From Gaoshiqia sediminis (GTDB lineage: Bacteria; Bacteroidota; Bacteroidia; Bacteroidales; Prolixibacteraceae): a stretch of DNA of 64,000 nucleotides. A program made the translations under genes and the position numbers. Below the pieces are notes generated by a model. The model made no database searches. It saw only the letters and a list, made by a program, of their open reading frames with translations, and was not told the origin of the DNA. The number at the start of each line of letters is the position of its first letter. The stretch's first letter is position 1. The DNA lies in contig NZ_JAPAAF010000005.1 in the NCBI RefSeq assembly GCF_025907915.1, forward strand, positions 166,316 through 230,315, read 5' to 3'. Shown one piece after another: positions 1 to 9,132 of the stretch.

Positions 1-2
1 TC

Positions 3-977
3 ACTTCGTTGTTTGCTATTTTAACCGGTCTGTTTTTGGTCAATCTGATCCGTCCCGGCGTTGGCGTTGACCTTGGTTTTGCCGCGCCGGTAGATGGTTT
101 GGTCAACGACACCAAATCGGTGAAAGACATTTTCATTCGGATGATACCCGAGAATATTATCAGCGCCATGGTTGAAGGGAATATCCTGGCCATTATTTTC
201 TTTTCCATCCTTTTCGGCTTTTTTATCAACAAAGTCAGGGCTGATTATCAGCAAACATTAACCAGCTTCTTTGATGGTTTCTTTGAGGTGATGATGAAAA
301 TAACCCTGTTTATCATTCGTTTTACACCGTTGGGTATTCTAGGAATTGTTGCGAAGGAGGTTGGGCGTAATGCCGAACAATTGGGAGCCATTGCCGGGAG
401 TATGGCCATTTACATGCTGACTGTAATCGTCGCGCTGACCGTTCATGCATTTGTAACCTTGCCGGCCATTGTGAAGTTTGTCGGTAAAGCGCATCCATAC
501 AGGCACTTGAAAAATATGATCACTCCTCTGCTCACCGCATTTTCCACCTCTTCATCCAGCGCCACCCTGCCGTTAACGATTGATGCCGTTGAAAATGAAA
601 GTGGCGTATCAAACAAGATTACCAGTTTTACCTTGCCTTTGGGGGCCACTATCAACATGGACGGAACCGCTTTATACGAATGTGTGGCGGCCATGTTTAT
701 TGCGCAGGTTTACGGGGTGGATTTGAGTTTCGGACAACAGGCGCTGGTAGTGGTAACCGCCTTGCTGGCCTCGATTGGCGCAGCCGGCATCCCCATGGCC
801 GGCCTGGTGATGATTACCATTATTTTAACTGCTGTGAACCTGCCGCTGGAAGGTGTAGGATTGATCCTGGCCGTTGATCGTGTGCTGGACATGTACCGCA
901 CGTCGGTAAACGTTTGGAGCGACAGTTGTGGCGCCGTCATAATTGCAAAGAGCGAGGGAGAAACAACCCTTGTCTAA
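3..977 (+). CDS. Dicarboxylate/amino acid:cation symporter, 5' end outside window
   Basis: This is the C-terminal part of a DAACS-family (GltP/DctA-type) secondary transporter of the inner membrane, which takes up dicarboxylates or acidic amino acids with Na+ or H+. The frame is open to the left edge, so the N-terminus lies outside the window; the first in-frame start-like codon (TTG at 9) is not a real start. Family signatures are clear: a serine-rich SSSSATLP hairpin near residue 185, NMDGTA near residue 215, and the last helix with the spaced D, R, N and D residues (VDRVLDMYRTSVNVWSD). The substrate cannot be fixed from sequence. A perfect 15-bp hairpin lies about 60 bp downstream. Confidence 0.93.
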   Translation, partial: TSLFAILTGLFLVNLIRPGVGVDLGFAAPVDGLVNDTKSVKDIFIRMIPENIISAMVEGNILAIIFFSILFGFFINKVRADYQQTLTSFFDGFFEVMMKITLFIIRFTPLGILGIVAKEVGRNAEQLGAIAGSMAIYMLTVIVALTVHAFVTLPAIVKFVGKAHPYRHLKNMITPLLTAFSTSSSSATLPLTIDAVENESGVSNKITSFTLPLGATINMDGTALYECVAAMFIAQVYGVDLSFGQQALVVVTALLASIGAAGIPMAGLVMITIILTAVNLPLEGVGLILAVDRVLDMYRTSVNVWSDSCGAVIIAKSEGETTLV

Positions 978-1039
978 CCCCGGCCAGAGGAAGTTCTTCA
1001 AGCAGGAGTTTGCCAATTCTTCAATTACAAAAAGAAAAA

Positions 1040-1080
1040 GGAACAGTTGAAAACCGGAATGTTCCGTTTTCAACTGTTCC
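1040..1080. terminator. 15-bp palindromic hairpin between convergent genes
   Basis: GGAACAGTTGAAAAC at 1040-1054 pairs perfectly with 1066-1080 around an 11-nt loop. It lies between the convergent symporter and DUF134 genes. There is no long T-run, only an AT-rich flank (ctattatatct) on one side and an A-rich flank on the other, so the terminator role is inferred from position. Its arms share 13 nt with the palindrome at 42367-42426. Confidence 0.55.
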
Positions 1081-1123
1081 CTATTATATCTTCAGCCTGG
1101 AAATATTTTAGCAGAAATTTCCC

Positions 1124-1537
1124 CTAATCTTCGGCGTAAAATTCATTCAGCGAAATTATGTCAGTCGAATTACAAACCGGGCAGTTTTTCTCGTTGTGAG
1201 GCAATAAGTTGAATTTTGCCTGGCACGATTTGCAATAAAACCAGTTATCGTCAAACTGAAAATTACCGCCACGGATGATCAGGTCCTTCCCTTCCACCAT
1301 GGACCGGGCCACTTTGTTGCGGGCCGATTCATAAATCCGGGTCAGGGTAGGACGCGACACTTCCATGCAAACAGCAGCTTCTTCCTGTGTCAGGTTTTCG
1401 TAATCCAACAACTTGATGGTTTCGTATTCTTCAAAGTAAAGAATAATTTGTTCCGATCTGTTTTTCGGCCCGTAAACGGATAAACCTTTAATCGAGGGGG
1501 GGGCCAGGAGCCGACGATCTCTTTTTTTCCTTGGCAT
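1124..1537 (-). CDS. DUF134 / UPF0251 family predicted DNA-binding protein
   Basis: A 137-residue protein of the DUF134 family. It has a sigma-70 region-4-like helix-turn-helix around residues 45-75 (LTQEEAAVCMEVSRPTLTRIYESAR) and a C-terminal zinc ribbon with CKSC and CPVC pairs near residues 100-122. DUF134 proteins are predicted transcription regulators; their targets are mostly unknown. The ATG overlaps the aroC stop by one base (TAATG), so it is translationally coupled to and co-transcribed with aroC. Nothing in the sequence shows what it senses; the zinc ribbon hints at metal or redox sensitivity, which is inference only. Confidence 0.85.
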   Translation of the reverse strand: MPRKKRDRRLLAPPSIKGLSVYGPKNRSEQIILYFEEYETIKLLDYENLTQEEAAVCMEVSRPTLTRIYESARNKVARSMVEGKDLIIRGGNFQFDDNWFYCKSCQAKFNLLPHNEKNCPVCNSTDIISLNEFYAED

Positions 1538-2610
1538 TATAAGTGATTTATTTTTCGCAACAAATAATGATCGGCCAACACGAGTGCGGCCATAGCTTCA
1601 ACAATGGGCACCGCCCGCGGCAATACGCAGGGATCGTGGCGACCTTTGGGGTTGATCAGGGTCTCATTTTCGTCCTTATCTACCGTCTGCTGTTCTTTCA
1701 GCAGGGTAGCAATTGGTTTGAAGGCGACATTGAAATAAATGTCCTCTCCGTTGCTGATCCCTCCCTGGATACCTCCGGAGTGGTTTGTTTTTGTGCGGAT
1801 ACCCGATTCGGTTTTCACAAAAACATCGTTGTGTTCTGAACCGGAAAGCCTTGTGCCATCGAAACCCGAACCGTATTCAAAACCTTTTACCGCATTGATC
1901 CCCAACATGGCATGTCCGAGGTCGGCATGCAGCTTATTGAAAACCGGCTCGCCCAAGCCAACCGGGACTCCAGTGACAACTCCCTGAATAACTCCGCCAA
2001 CCGTATCGTGGTTGCGCCCGGCTTCTTCAATACGGGCAATCATGCGTTCAGCAGTTTCGGCATCCGGGCAGCGGACAATATTCGAATCAATCAAGCTCAG
2101 GTCAAGCTCCTGGTAGCTTTTTTTCAGTTCCACCTCCCCTACCCGGTAAACAAAAGCGTGGATGCTGATGCCCACCTGGCGGAGCAGCAATTTGGCAATG
2201 GCGCCTGCCACCACACGGGCTATCGTTTCGCGGGCCGACGAACGGCCACCACCACGATGATCACGGCTACCGTATTTTTTCTGATAGGTATAATCGGCAT
2301 GCGAAGGCCGGAATACATCTTTCAGGTTGCTGTAATCGTTCGAATGCTGATCTTTGTTCCAGATCACAAAACCAATAGGGGTTCCCTGTGTTTTTCCTTC
2401 AAAAATACCTGATAAAAACTCCACCTGGTCCGACTCCATCCGCTGCGTGGTAATCTTCGACTGCCCGGGTTTGCGCCGATCCAATTCATGTTGAATGAAT
2501 TCGAGATCGATTTCTACGCCAGCGGGGCAACCATCAATCACACCACCAATACCACGACCATGCGATTCACCAAACGAAGTCAACCGGAATACTTGTCCAA
2601 AGCTATTCAT
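1537..2610 (-). CDS. aroC: Chorismate synthase
   Basis: Converts 5-enolpyruvylshikimate-3-phosphate to chorismate, the last step of the shikimate pathway, using reduced FMN; cytoplasmic homotetramer. The 357-residue length is normal. Visible family signatures are the N-terminal GESHG motif (around residue 14), the [12 protein letters not shown] segment near residue 120 and GIQGGISNG near residue 280. It is upstream of and overlaps the DUF134 gene by one base. No other aro gene is nearby. Confidence 0.97.
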   Translation of the reverse strand: MNSFGQVFRLTSFGESHGRGIGGVIDGCPAGVEIDLEFIQHELDRRKPGQSKITTQRMESDQVEFLSGIFEGKTQGTPIGFVIWNKDQHSNDYSNLKDVFRPSHADYTYQKKYGSRDHRGGGRSSARETIARVVAGAIAKLLLRQVGISIHAFVYRVGEVELKKSYQELDLSLIDSNIVRCPDAETAERMIARIEEAGRNHDTVGGVIQGVVTGVPVGLGEPVFNKLHADLGHAMLGINAVKGFEYGSGFDGTRLSGSEHNDVFVKTESGIRTKTNHSGGIQGGISNGEDIYFNVAFKPIATLLKEQQTVDKDENETLINPKGRHDPCVLPRAVPIVEAMAALVLADHYLLRKINHL

Positions 2611-2675
2611 GCCTACAAATTAAAAAGATTGCTCCTGACACGTCAGAAGCAACAAAAGAGGTTAAATAAATTCAA

Positions 2676-3272
2676 TTAACAGCCACAGCCGCAGCCACCA
2701 TGCGATTTTTCGGTCGAGCATGACTCATCGTCACAGCCACAGCCACCTTCTCCGCTACCGCAGCCACCACTTCCGCAACCACCACTTCCGCAACCAACGG
2801 TAGCTGCAATTTCTTCATCGGTAGCATCGCGTACTTCCAGTATTTCGCCTTTGAAGAACAGATCTTCACCGGCCAGGGGATGGTTGAAGTCCATTTTCAC
2901 GACATCGTCCGACACGTTCAGCACCAACCCGTTCATCCGCTGTCCGCTGGTGCTCATCATGGGCACGGTATTTCCTACTTTCACGATTTCGTCATCAAAA
3001 TTACCATCGATCATGAAAATGTTTTTCGGCAATTCGATGATCGCATTTTCATCCACTTCACCGTAAGCGTCTTCACATGCCAAATTTATTTCGAATGATT
3101 TTCCTTGTTCCAGACCTTCCAACAGAGCTTCAAACTTGGGGAGCATAATACCTGCCCCATATACAAAGTTTAATGGTCTCTCAGCGGTTGCCTGCTCGAT
3201 CATTTCCCCATCAGCGCCTACGACCCTTAAATCGTAGGTCAACGAAACCATTTTGTTTTTAGTAATTGCCAT
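2676..3272 (-). CDS. slyD: FKBP-type peptidyl-prolyl isomerase, SlyD type, with Cys/Gly-rich tail
   Basis: A 198-residue cytoplasmic prolyl isomerase/chaperone of the SlyD branch. The FKBP domain, interrupted by an IF chaperone insert, occupies roughly residues 1-150 (YDLRVVGADGE, then PLNFVYGAG, EDAYGE and NHPLAGE). After an acidic linker, the last ~40 residues are almost only Cys, Gly, Ser and His, with repeated GCGSG units. In SlyD such tails bind Ni/Zn and help [NiFe]-hydrogenase maturation; no hydrogenase gene is in this window, so the metal role is inferred. It lies 65 bp upstream of aroC on the same strand. Confidence 0.93.
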   Translation of the reverse strand: MAITKNKMVSLTYDLRVVGADGEMIEQATAERPLNFVYGAGIMLPKFEALLEGLEQGKSFEINLACEDAYGEVDENAIIELPKNIFMIDGNFDDEIVKVGNTVPMMSTSGQRMNGLVLNVSDDVVKMDFNHPLAGEDLFFKGEILEVRDATDEEIAATVGCGSGGCGSGGCGSGEGGCGCDDESCSTEKSHGGCGCGC

Positions 3273-3511
3273 ATCAAATTATTTAGATTGATTTTTAATA
3301 ATTAAACCACAAAGAAATAAAATTCATTTATATTATAAAACACGACCGCATTCCCTTAACAACATTTAAGGATAACATCATAAACCACAGTTTCCGGCGC
3401 ATCGCGAATAACGGCCAAAACTAGTAAACATTTGTTGGAAGGAATGGTTTGATCACAGTTGAAAATACTTTACTCCAATAGAGTGCCCGCACCAGCAAAA
3501 AACCGTCTAAC

Positions 3512-6154
3512 CTAATTATCGAACCAGCTGCGTTGTTTGTTCACCTTCAAGTCCTTCAACATTGACGACGAAGCATTGAGTGTGAAACTGTAACTTTTAC
3601 GCTGACCAAAAGGCACAAAGTTGAAACTCATGCTCCAGCAATGCAGGCTCCGGGTAAGATTAAAGGTTGTAAAAGAAAAAGCTTTGGCCTGGACATCGAA
3701 GTTGGTCGTTAACGACATGTTCCATTTTTCGGTCAGGCTCATGCGGCCGTTAAAATTGATACTTTGGTTAATAGTCGATTTGGTAAACGGGTTTGATTTG
3801 TTATAACTTAAACTGTAGTCGAACCGAAATTCCCAAGGGATATTGAAATCATAGTAGGCAGGGCCGCTCATCATCGCTACCGGCAATTCCGTTTCCGGTT
3901 CTCCCGCTTCAGGTTCCTGCCCGGGCACAGCACCGGCTCCCTGGTTATCATCTTTTTTCGATTTGAATGACATTCCAAACGAAAGATTGGCATTGGTCAA
4001 TCGGCCCAACTTCCCCAGTCCCGACTTATGGTTCCAAACATACTCGTTGATCAGGCTCCTGCCGGTAGCATCGGTCATGTATGGATTCAACGTACCTCCA
4101 AAGTTGACACTGACCCCACCAATTGTAGTCCGTCCGCGAATGCTAATATTGCTCATGTTCAGCGAGTCGGCCACCAAGTTGTAGGAAGCACTAATCCCCA
4201 GATTATCAATGATTTTTACTTTTTTAAATTTCTCTTCACTGTTCGAGGTATCATTTTTTGCAACCATTTTGGCTTCCAGGTTGTTGGCCAAGCTTAAACT
4301 GATGGAACCACTTTCTCCTCGCCCGGTAGAACCAAATACGGCGCCCTCAAAACGATTGTAAAAAATTTCCTTCCCGTTCTCATCAACATAACTGTCCCAA
4401 AAACCATATTTAGGATCGCCAAAGTCCGGCCGATAACTAAAGCTCATCGAAGGCGTAATTTTGTGGCGGATGGCTTTAATTCTTGAATTCGGGTTTTTCA
4501 TCAGATACATCCCGTAAATGTTCGTAGATGAGCTCAGGCTATATGAATATTCATAATTGCGTTTAAAGCCATAAACTGTATCGACAAACATTTCGCTTTT
4601 TCGGGCTACTTGGTCGAAGTAATACCTTTTATTCAGCTCGTTGGTGTACCAACGTTCCGAGTAGTTGAAACTCGGGCTCAGGTTGATATACTTGAGCAGG
4701 TTGAAACTTGGCAACGTAATCGGGATCGAATGCTTCCAGCCGTTACGCCAATCTTTAATCAGCGATTGTTCCAGGATGACATCTTCCTTCGCAGTGATCG
4801 AGTTTTTAATATTCCCTGTATAGCTTAAGCCGATTTTTTCATACCATTTTAACTTTCCGGAACGAACCTTAGCACGAAACGGATATTGTTTCGCCATGGA
4901 AAAAGTCATTTCCGGAAAGCTCAGCGTCATGGTTGAGTCGGAGGAATTTTGCGAATGCCTGAAGTTGACCGACATATTGAAGGGTGAATTTTCCCATTTC
5001 TTGGAATAAGAAATACTCGATGATTTTTGGGTACTCAGGTAACTACTGATTTCATTTGAGTTTTCACGGTCGTAACTGGTGGTTGACAAATTTACGTTGG
5101 CTGAGAAAGTTTGATTCGGGTTGGCCTTGCTGTCTTGCGAATGCGACCATCTGATACTGAAACCCGGGCTCCGGCTGTAGTCGGGCAATCCCTTTTCGCT
5201 GTATTTGTTCACATTATAGCGCAGATCAACGTTCCCCGAAAATTTATATCTCTTTTTGTAGTTTGAATGAAGGTTGGTCCCCCACGAACCTTTCGAATAA
5301 ATATCCCCTTTCATGGTCAGATCGAAAAACTGCCCTGCAGCCCAGTAATATCCCCCTTCACGCAGAAAAAAACCGCGGTTTTGCTCTTCACCATATGTTG
5401 GGATAATGATCCCTGACGAATAGGTGGGCGAGTTTGGGAAAAAACCAAAAGGCAGGATCGGAAAATAAATCGGAAAATCTTCCAGCACCATATAAGCCGG
5501 TCCGGTTATAATTTTTTTATTCGAAATCACCTTGGCACGTGTCATGTGCAGGTAAAAATGTGGATGATCGGCATCGCAGGTGGTATATTTTCCGTTTTTC
5601 AGGATGAAAGCATCCTTGTCAATTTTTTTTGTCCGTTCGCTGTGAACATACCCCTCCCCCTGTTCGGTTTTCACATCCTGAATAATCCCTTTCTGAGTTT
5701 CAAAATTATACCGGAGCACTTTACACTCAAATTCGTCGGAGCCATCCTTAAAAACCGGCGATCCCTGCATCACCCCAACCGAATCGGGCAACCCTTCAGC
5801 GTAAACTTCTTTGGTATTCAGGTCAAGTTCAATGTAATCTGCCTTTAGCTCAATCGATTGATAGGTCACCAGACCATCCTTGTACAGATATACTTTCTTT
5901 CCATCCAAGGCAACAATAATAGAGTCGGTAGCATTGTAAATTATTGGGGCTTCCAGTACCGGGGATTTTGTAGAATCGGCGGCGGGAACAGCTACACTAT
6001 CGGCAACCACCAGGGTTTCACCAACAAGCAGGCTATCCTGCAGGATTAATGGATTGAGTTCTGCTGACCGGATAGAGTCGGACAACACTTGTGCGCCCAC
6101 ACCAATGGGAAGGAAGGCTAACACAAACAAATATGTTTTCAGTTTTCGTATCAA
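3512..6154 (-). CDS. lptD: LptD-like outer-membrane LPS assembly protein
   Basis: Large outer-membrane beta-barrel protein of the Bacteroidetes LptD/OstA-like family, expected to insert lipopolysaccharide into the outer leaflet. An N-terminal signal peptide (LKTYLFVLAFLPIGVGA) is followed by an OstA/LptA-like jelly-roll region (about residues 100-250, with AEGLPDSVGVMQG and ILKNGKYTTCD) and a long barrel rich in alternating aromatic strands. I place the start at the TTG at 6154, because a perfect TAnnTTTG box (6199-6192) lies downstream of the only ATG (6235), and the residues between them (SATNLYFCRPISHEG) look non-coding. The ATG at 6235 would add 27 residues and cannot be excluded. Divergent from the amidase gene. 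Confidence 0.88.
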   Translation of the reverse strand: MIRKLKTYLFVLAFLPIGVGAQVLSDSIRSAELNPLILQDSLLVGETLVVADSVAVPAADSTKSPVLEAPIIYNATDSIIVALDGKKVYLYKDGLVTYQSIELKADYIELDLNTKEVYAEGLPDSVGVMQGSPVFKDGSDEFECKVLRYNFETQKGIIQDVKTEQGEGYVHSERTKKIDKDAFILKNGKYTTCDADHPHFYLHMTRAKVISNKKIITGPAYMVLEDFPIYFPILPFGFFPNSPTYSSGIIIPTYGEEQNRGFFLREGGYYWAAGQFFDLTMKGDIYSKGSWGTNLHSNYKKRYKFSGNVDLRYNVNKYSEKGLPDYSRSPGFSIRWSHSQDSKANPNQTFSANVNLSTTSYDRENSNEISSYLSTQKSSSISYSKKWENSPFNMSVNFRHSQNSSDSTMTLSFPEMTFSMAKQYPFRAKVRSGKLKWYEKIGLSYTGNIKNSITAKEDVILEQSLIKDWRNGWKHSIPITLPSFNLLKYINLSPSFNYSERWYTNELNKRYYFDQVARKSEMFVDTVYGFKRNYEYSYSLSSSTNIYGMYLMKNPNSRIKAIRHKITPSMSFSYRPDFGDPKYGFWDSYVDENGKEIFYNRFEGAVFGSTGRGESGSISLSLANNLEAKMVAKNDTSNSEEKFKKVKIIDNLGISASYNLVADSLNMSNISIRGRTTIGGVSVNFGGTLNPYMTDATGRSLINEYVWNHKSGLGKLGRLTNANLSFGMSFKSKKDDNQGAGAVPGQEPEAGEPETELPVAMMSGPAYYDFNIPWEFRFDYSLSYNKSNPFTKSTINQSINFNGRMSLTEKWNMSLTTNFDVQAKAFSFTTFNLTRSLHCWSMSFNFVPFGQRKSYSFTLNASSSMLKDLKVNKQRSWFDN

Positions 6155-6191
6155 AACAGATGCTAAAAAGCCTTCATGGCTGATTGGTCTG

Positions 6192-6199
6192 CAAAAATA
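6192..6199 (-). promoter_or_regulatory. Bacteroidetes -7 box (TATTTTTG) for the lptD-like gene
   Basis: Perfect match to TAnnTTTG on the minus strand, followed by CAG. No TTG is ideally placed at -33 (nearest gap about 15 nt). It predicts a transcript start near 6187, inside the longest frame, and therefore supports the shorter N-terminus. Confidence 0.4.
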
Positions 6200-6282
6200 T
6201 AAATTCGTCGCCGACAATAGGGTGAACAAATGCAAAATAATTTTAATATTTCTATTTTTGTTTGACCCTATCTTTATTCAAT

Positions 6283-7428
6283 ATGGACAAAAAACTCATA
6301 GTTGGCTTATTGTTAAGCCTTTTGGCTTGTTGCATCCAAGGGCCCGTGCAATCAAAGGATGTTCCGGGCAAGCCCTTTACGGTGGTGATTGACCCCGGGC
6401 ATGGCGGACAGGACCCGGGAGCGGTTTACCGTAACATCCGCGAAAAAGATATTGTTTTAAAACTCGGGCTTAAACTGGCCGATTATATCCGGGAAAACAT
6501 GCCAGATGTGCAGATTGTCTTCACCCGCGACAAAGATGTTTTTATCCCGCTGCACCAGCGTGCTGCCATTGCCAACAACAGCCATGCCGACCTGTTTATC
6601 TCACTTCATGCCAATTATTGCGGAACTCCTTCCATTACCGGCACCGAAACATTCGTTCTTGGACTCCATCGGTCGGAAGAAAACCTGGAGGTAGCAAAAA
6701 AAGAGAACTCGGTTATTCTGCTGGAAGAGGATTATTCCACCCGCTACGAAGGTTTTGATCCGAATTCATCCGAATCGTACATCATGTTTGAAATGGTTCA
6801 AGACGAATATCTCGATCAAAGCATTAGTATGGCAGCTTTTATCCAGGATCAATTTAAAAATCGCGCTGCCCGGAAGGACCGCGGAGTAAAACAAGCTGGC
6901 TTTCTGGTACTGCGTCGGACCAGTATGCCAAGCGTACTGATAGAAGCCGGCTTTTTGAGCAATCCCGGCGAAGCCCAATACTTGAATTCGGATGAAGGAC
7001 AATCCTATCTTGCTTCGGCCATTTACCGAGCTTTTAAAGACTATAAAATATCAGTTGATACCCGCAGCGACTATAAATTAGTAACGCAACAAACGGCTCA
7101 ATCGCGAACTGAGCAAATTTCAGCTCCGGTTGAAAAAGGAACAAATACCTCCCCCGCAGCGAACAGGAAAATAACATTTAGTGTACAACTGGCCGTTATA
7201 TCAACCCGAATAGAGCCAACGCCGTCAAATTTTAATGGGCTGACCCCTGTCTTTGTGCGCGAACAAAACGGAATGTTCAAGTATTTTTATGGGCGCGAAA
7301 GTTCGTACGAAGAAATTTTGAAACGAAAAAATGAAGCGGCCAAGCATTTTCGTGATGCCTTTATCACTGCTTTTGAACTTGACAACCAGATACCTCTGAA
7401 AAAAGCACTACGAAAATCAGACCAGTGA
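6283..7428 (+). CDS. N-acetylmuramoyl-L-alanine amidase with C-terminal SPOR-like region
   Basis: Zinc amidase (Amidase_3) that cleaves the bond between MurNAc and the stem peptide, acting on peptidoglycan in the periplasm during cell separation. The start ATG at 6283 opens a signal sequence (LLLSLLACC); the cysteine may be lipidated, although the lipobox is imperfect. Zinc ligands and the catalytic pattern are visible: DPGHGGQDPGA (residue ~37), the following glutamate in the NIREKD region, SLHAN (~106) and VLIEAGF (~219). The last ~85 residues resemble a SPOR-type peptidoglycan-binding domain (FSVQLAVI, FYGRESSYEE). 381 residues. Divergent from lptD and followed by the MCE gene. Confidence 0.9.
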   Translation: MDKKLIVGLLLSLLACCIQGPVQSKDVPGKPFTVVIDPGHGGQDPGAVYRNIREKDIVLKLGLKLADYIRENMPDVQIVFTRDKDVFIPLHQRAAIANNSHADLFISLHANYCGTPSITGTETFVLGLHRSEENLEVAKKENSVILLEEDYSTRYEGFDPNSSESYIMFEMVQDEYLDQSISMAAFIQDQFKNRAARKDRGVKQAGFLVLRRTSMPSVLIEAGFLSNPGEAQYLNSDEGQSYLASAIYRAFKDYKISVDTRSDYKLVTQQTAQSRTEQISAPVEKGTNTSPAANRKITFSVQLAVISTRIEPTPSNFNGLTPVFVREQNGMFKYFYGRESSYEEILKRKNEAAKHFRDAFITAFELDNQIPLKKALRKSDQ

Positions 7429-7593
7429 GAAATGGCAGTCGGTTTGTTTTCCAGCAGAATGCTTCTTAATATTGTATAACGAAACCAGAAACAAACAGTC
7501 CACAGTTGCAAGCCCGGCACTGCATTGAAATGCTGCCGAACACACTATATAGAAACAAAAACATTCGATCAAAACAACAAAAATTCCCGTCAG

Positions 7594-8856
7594 ATGAAGG
7601 TATCAAAATACACCAAACTCGGAATTCTGATCATATTTAGTATCGCTGTTTTTATTTGGGGAATGAATTACCTGAAAGGAATTGATTTTTTCAAAAAGAA
7701 CACGGTATATTATGCTCTCTATGACCATATTGACGGACTGGTTACATCCAGCGCAGTCATGATGAACGGGTATCAGGTTGGGCAGGTCAAGGAAATAAAT
7801 TTCTCCGGAAGGAATGACGGCAGCTTGCTGGTGACTTTTTCACTGGAAGGGGATTTTAAAATCCCTCAAGGCTCCGAAGCCCGGATCGTTTCGAGCGATA
7901 TCATGGGGACAAGATCAATCAAGCTGCTGATTAATCCTTCGGATAATTATTATTCGTCTTACGATACCATTCCGGGCAGCATTGAAGGTGATTTAAAAGA
8001 ACAGGTGAGCATGCAGGTGCTTCCACTGAAAAACAAAGCAGAACAGTTGCTGGCTTCGCTCGATTCGGCCATCACTGTGGTTACTTATATTTTTAATGCC
8101 GAAGCCCGTAAAAATCTATCCGAAAGTTTTGCCCACATTAACCAAACCATTCTAAACCTTCAGCAAACGTCAGCCCAATTCAACACCCTTATGCAGGCAG
8201 AAAGCGGCAATATTCAAGCTATCATCGGCAACCTTAAACAAGTGAGTGAAACGCTGAGTGGCAGTTCGGCAAATTTCGCCAACATTGCCGAAAATTTCTC
8301 AGCAATAAGCGACAGCCTGGCTGCCGTTCAACTTACAGCCATGATGGAGGACATTGTCAGTTCGGTCAATGGACTGGAACAGATCATCGCTAAAATAAAC
8401 AACAAAGAAGGCTCTGCGGGTATGCTGATCAACGATCCGCAACTATACAACAACCTGACCCTGGTCAGCCAAAGTCTGGACAACCTGCTGAACGACATTC
8501 GTAACAACCCAAAGCGCTACGTTCACTTCTCTGCCTTCGACCTCGGCAAGGATGTTTATATTTCTACCCGAGAACCGGAAAAACAGGCTAGTTCCGACTA
8601 CTCATTCAAAGTCCATTTAATTTCGAGCCCAACCCGGCTAAACACCAATCTGGAGCTGTTCGACAATCTACCAAAAGTGGAGGAAGTAGAAGTTTCAGGG
8701 GTATATAATTACTTGATTGGCAATACCAGCAACCTGGAGGAGATTTTTGAACTACACAAACAGGCTATGCATGTTTTCCCCGATGCTACTATTATTTCTT
8801 TCAAAAACGAACGGCAAGTCAAGCTGGAAAAAGCTTTACGTAAAACAAACAAATAG
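7594..8856 (+). CDS. MlaD/MCE family lipid-transport protein
   Basis: A 420-residue membrane-anchored MCE protein, the substrate-binding component of Mla-like ABC systems that move phospholipids between membranes. One N-terminal transmembrane helix (LGILIIFSIAVFIWGM) is followed by the MCE domain (residues ~38-115, YALYDHIDGLVTSSAVMMNGYQVG) and a long helical region (residues ~140-290) predicted to line a channel or coil. The ATG at 7594 is preferred over the longer frame from 7525, because it begins directly at the membrane anchor. No MlaE/MlaF partner is adjacent; in many Bacteroidetes they lie elsewhere. Confidence 0.88.
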   Translation: MKVSKYTKLGILIIFSIAVFIWGMNYLKGIDFFKKNTVYYALYDHIDGLVTSSAVMMNGYQVGQVKEINFSGRNDGSLLVTFSLEGDFKIPQGSEARIVSSDIMGTRSIKLLINPSDNYYSSYDTIPGSIEGDLKEQVSMQVLPLKNKAEQLLASLDSAITVVTYIFNAEARKNLSESFAHINQTILNLQQTSAQFNTLMQAESGNIQAIIGNLKQVSETLSGSSANFANIAENFSAISDSLAAVQLTAMMEDIVSSVNGLEQIIAKINNKEGSAGMLINDPQLYNNLTLVSQSLDNLLNDIRNNPKRYVHFSAFDLGKDVYISTREPEKQASSDYSFKVHLISSPTRLNTNLELFDNLPKVEEVEVSGVYNYLIGNTSNLEEIFELHKQAMHVFPDATIISFKNERQVKLEKALRKTNK

Positions 8857-9132
8857 TACTATTCATAATAAATATTCCAAAATCATTCATTAACTACCTT
8901 TATTACGGTTAGTTACAACTGTAATCGGCGCAAATATCTACATATCAATCGATTGCAAAACAGCTAAAAAAAAATCAAATTTAAATGCCTGACTTCTAAA
9001 GCCATTATAATTATTTTTAAAAAGTCAAGGCTATTTTCATTTTTTTAATACTTTTTTTTTCAACAATTTTGTTTCCGGGAAAAAAAACAGGGAAAATTTT
9101 TGTCGAATTATTTTTAAATCCTGCTGTTCAAA
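8857..9132. other. AT-rich region upstream of dnaA, no gene
   Basis: 276 bp of very AT-rich sequence between the MCE gene and dnaA. I found no TTATNCACA DnaA box on either strand, so I do not call an origin here. A small palindrome (TTACAACTGTAA) is present near 8911. The dnaA promoter presumably lies here, but no perfect TAnnTTTG box was found. Confidence 0.5.

Noticed and set aside
8857..9132. Replication origin next to dnaA
   Set aside because: No DnaA boxes were found in the interval on either strand.
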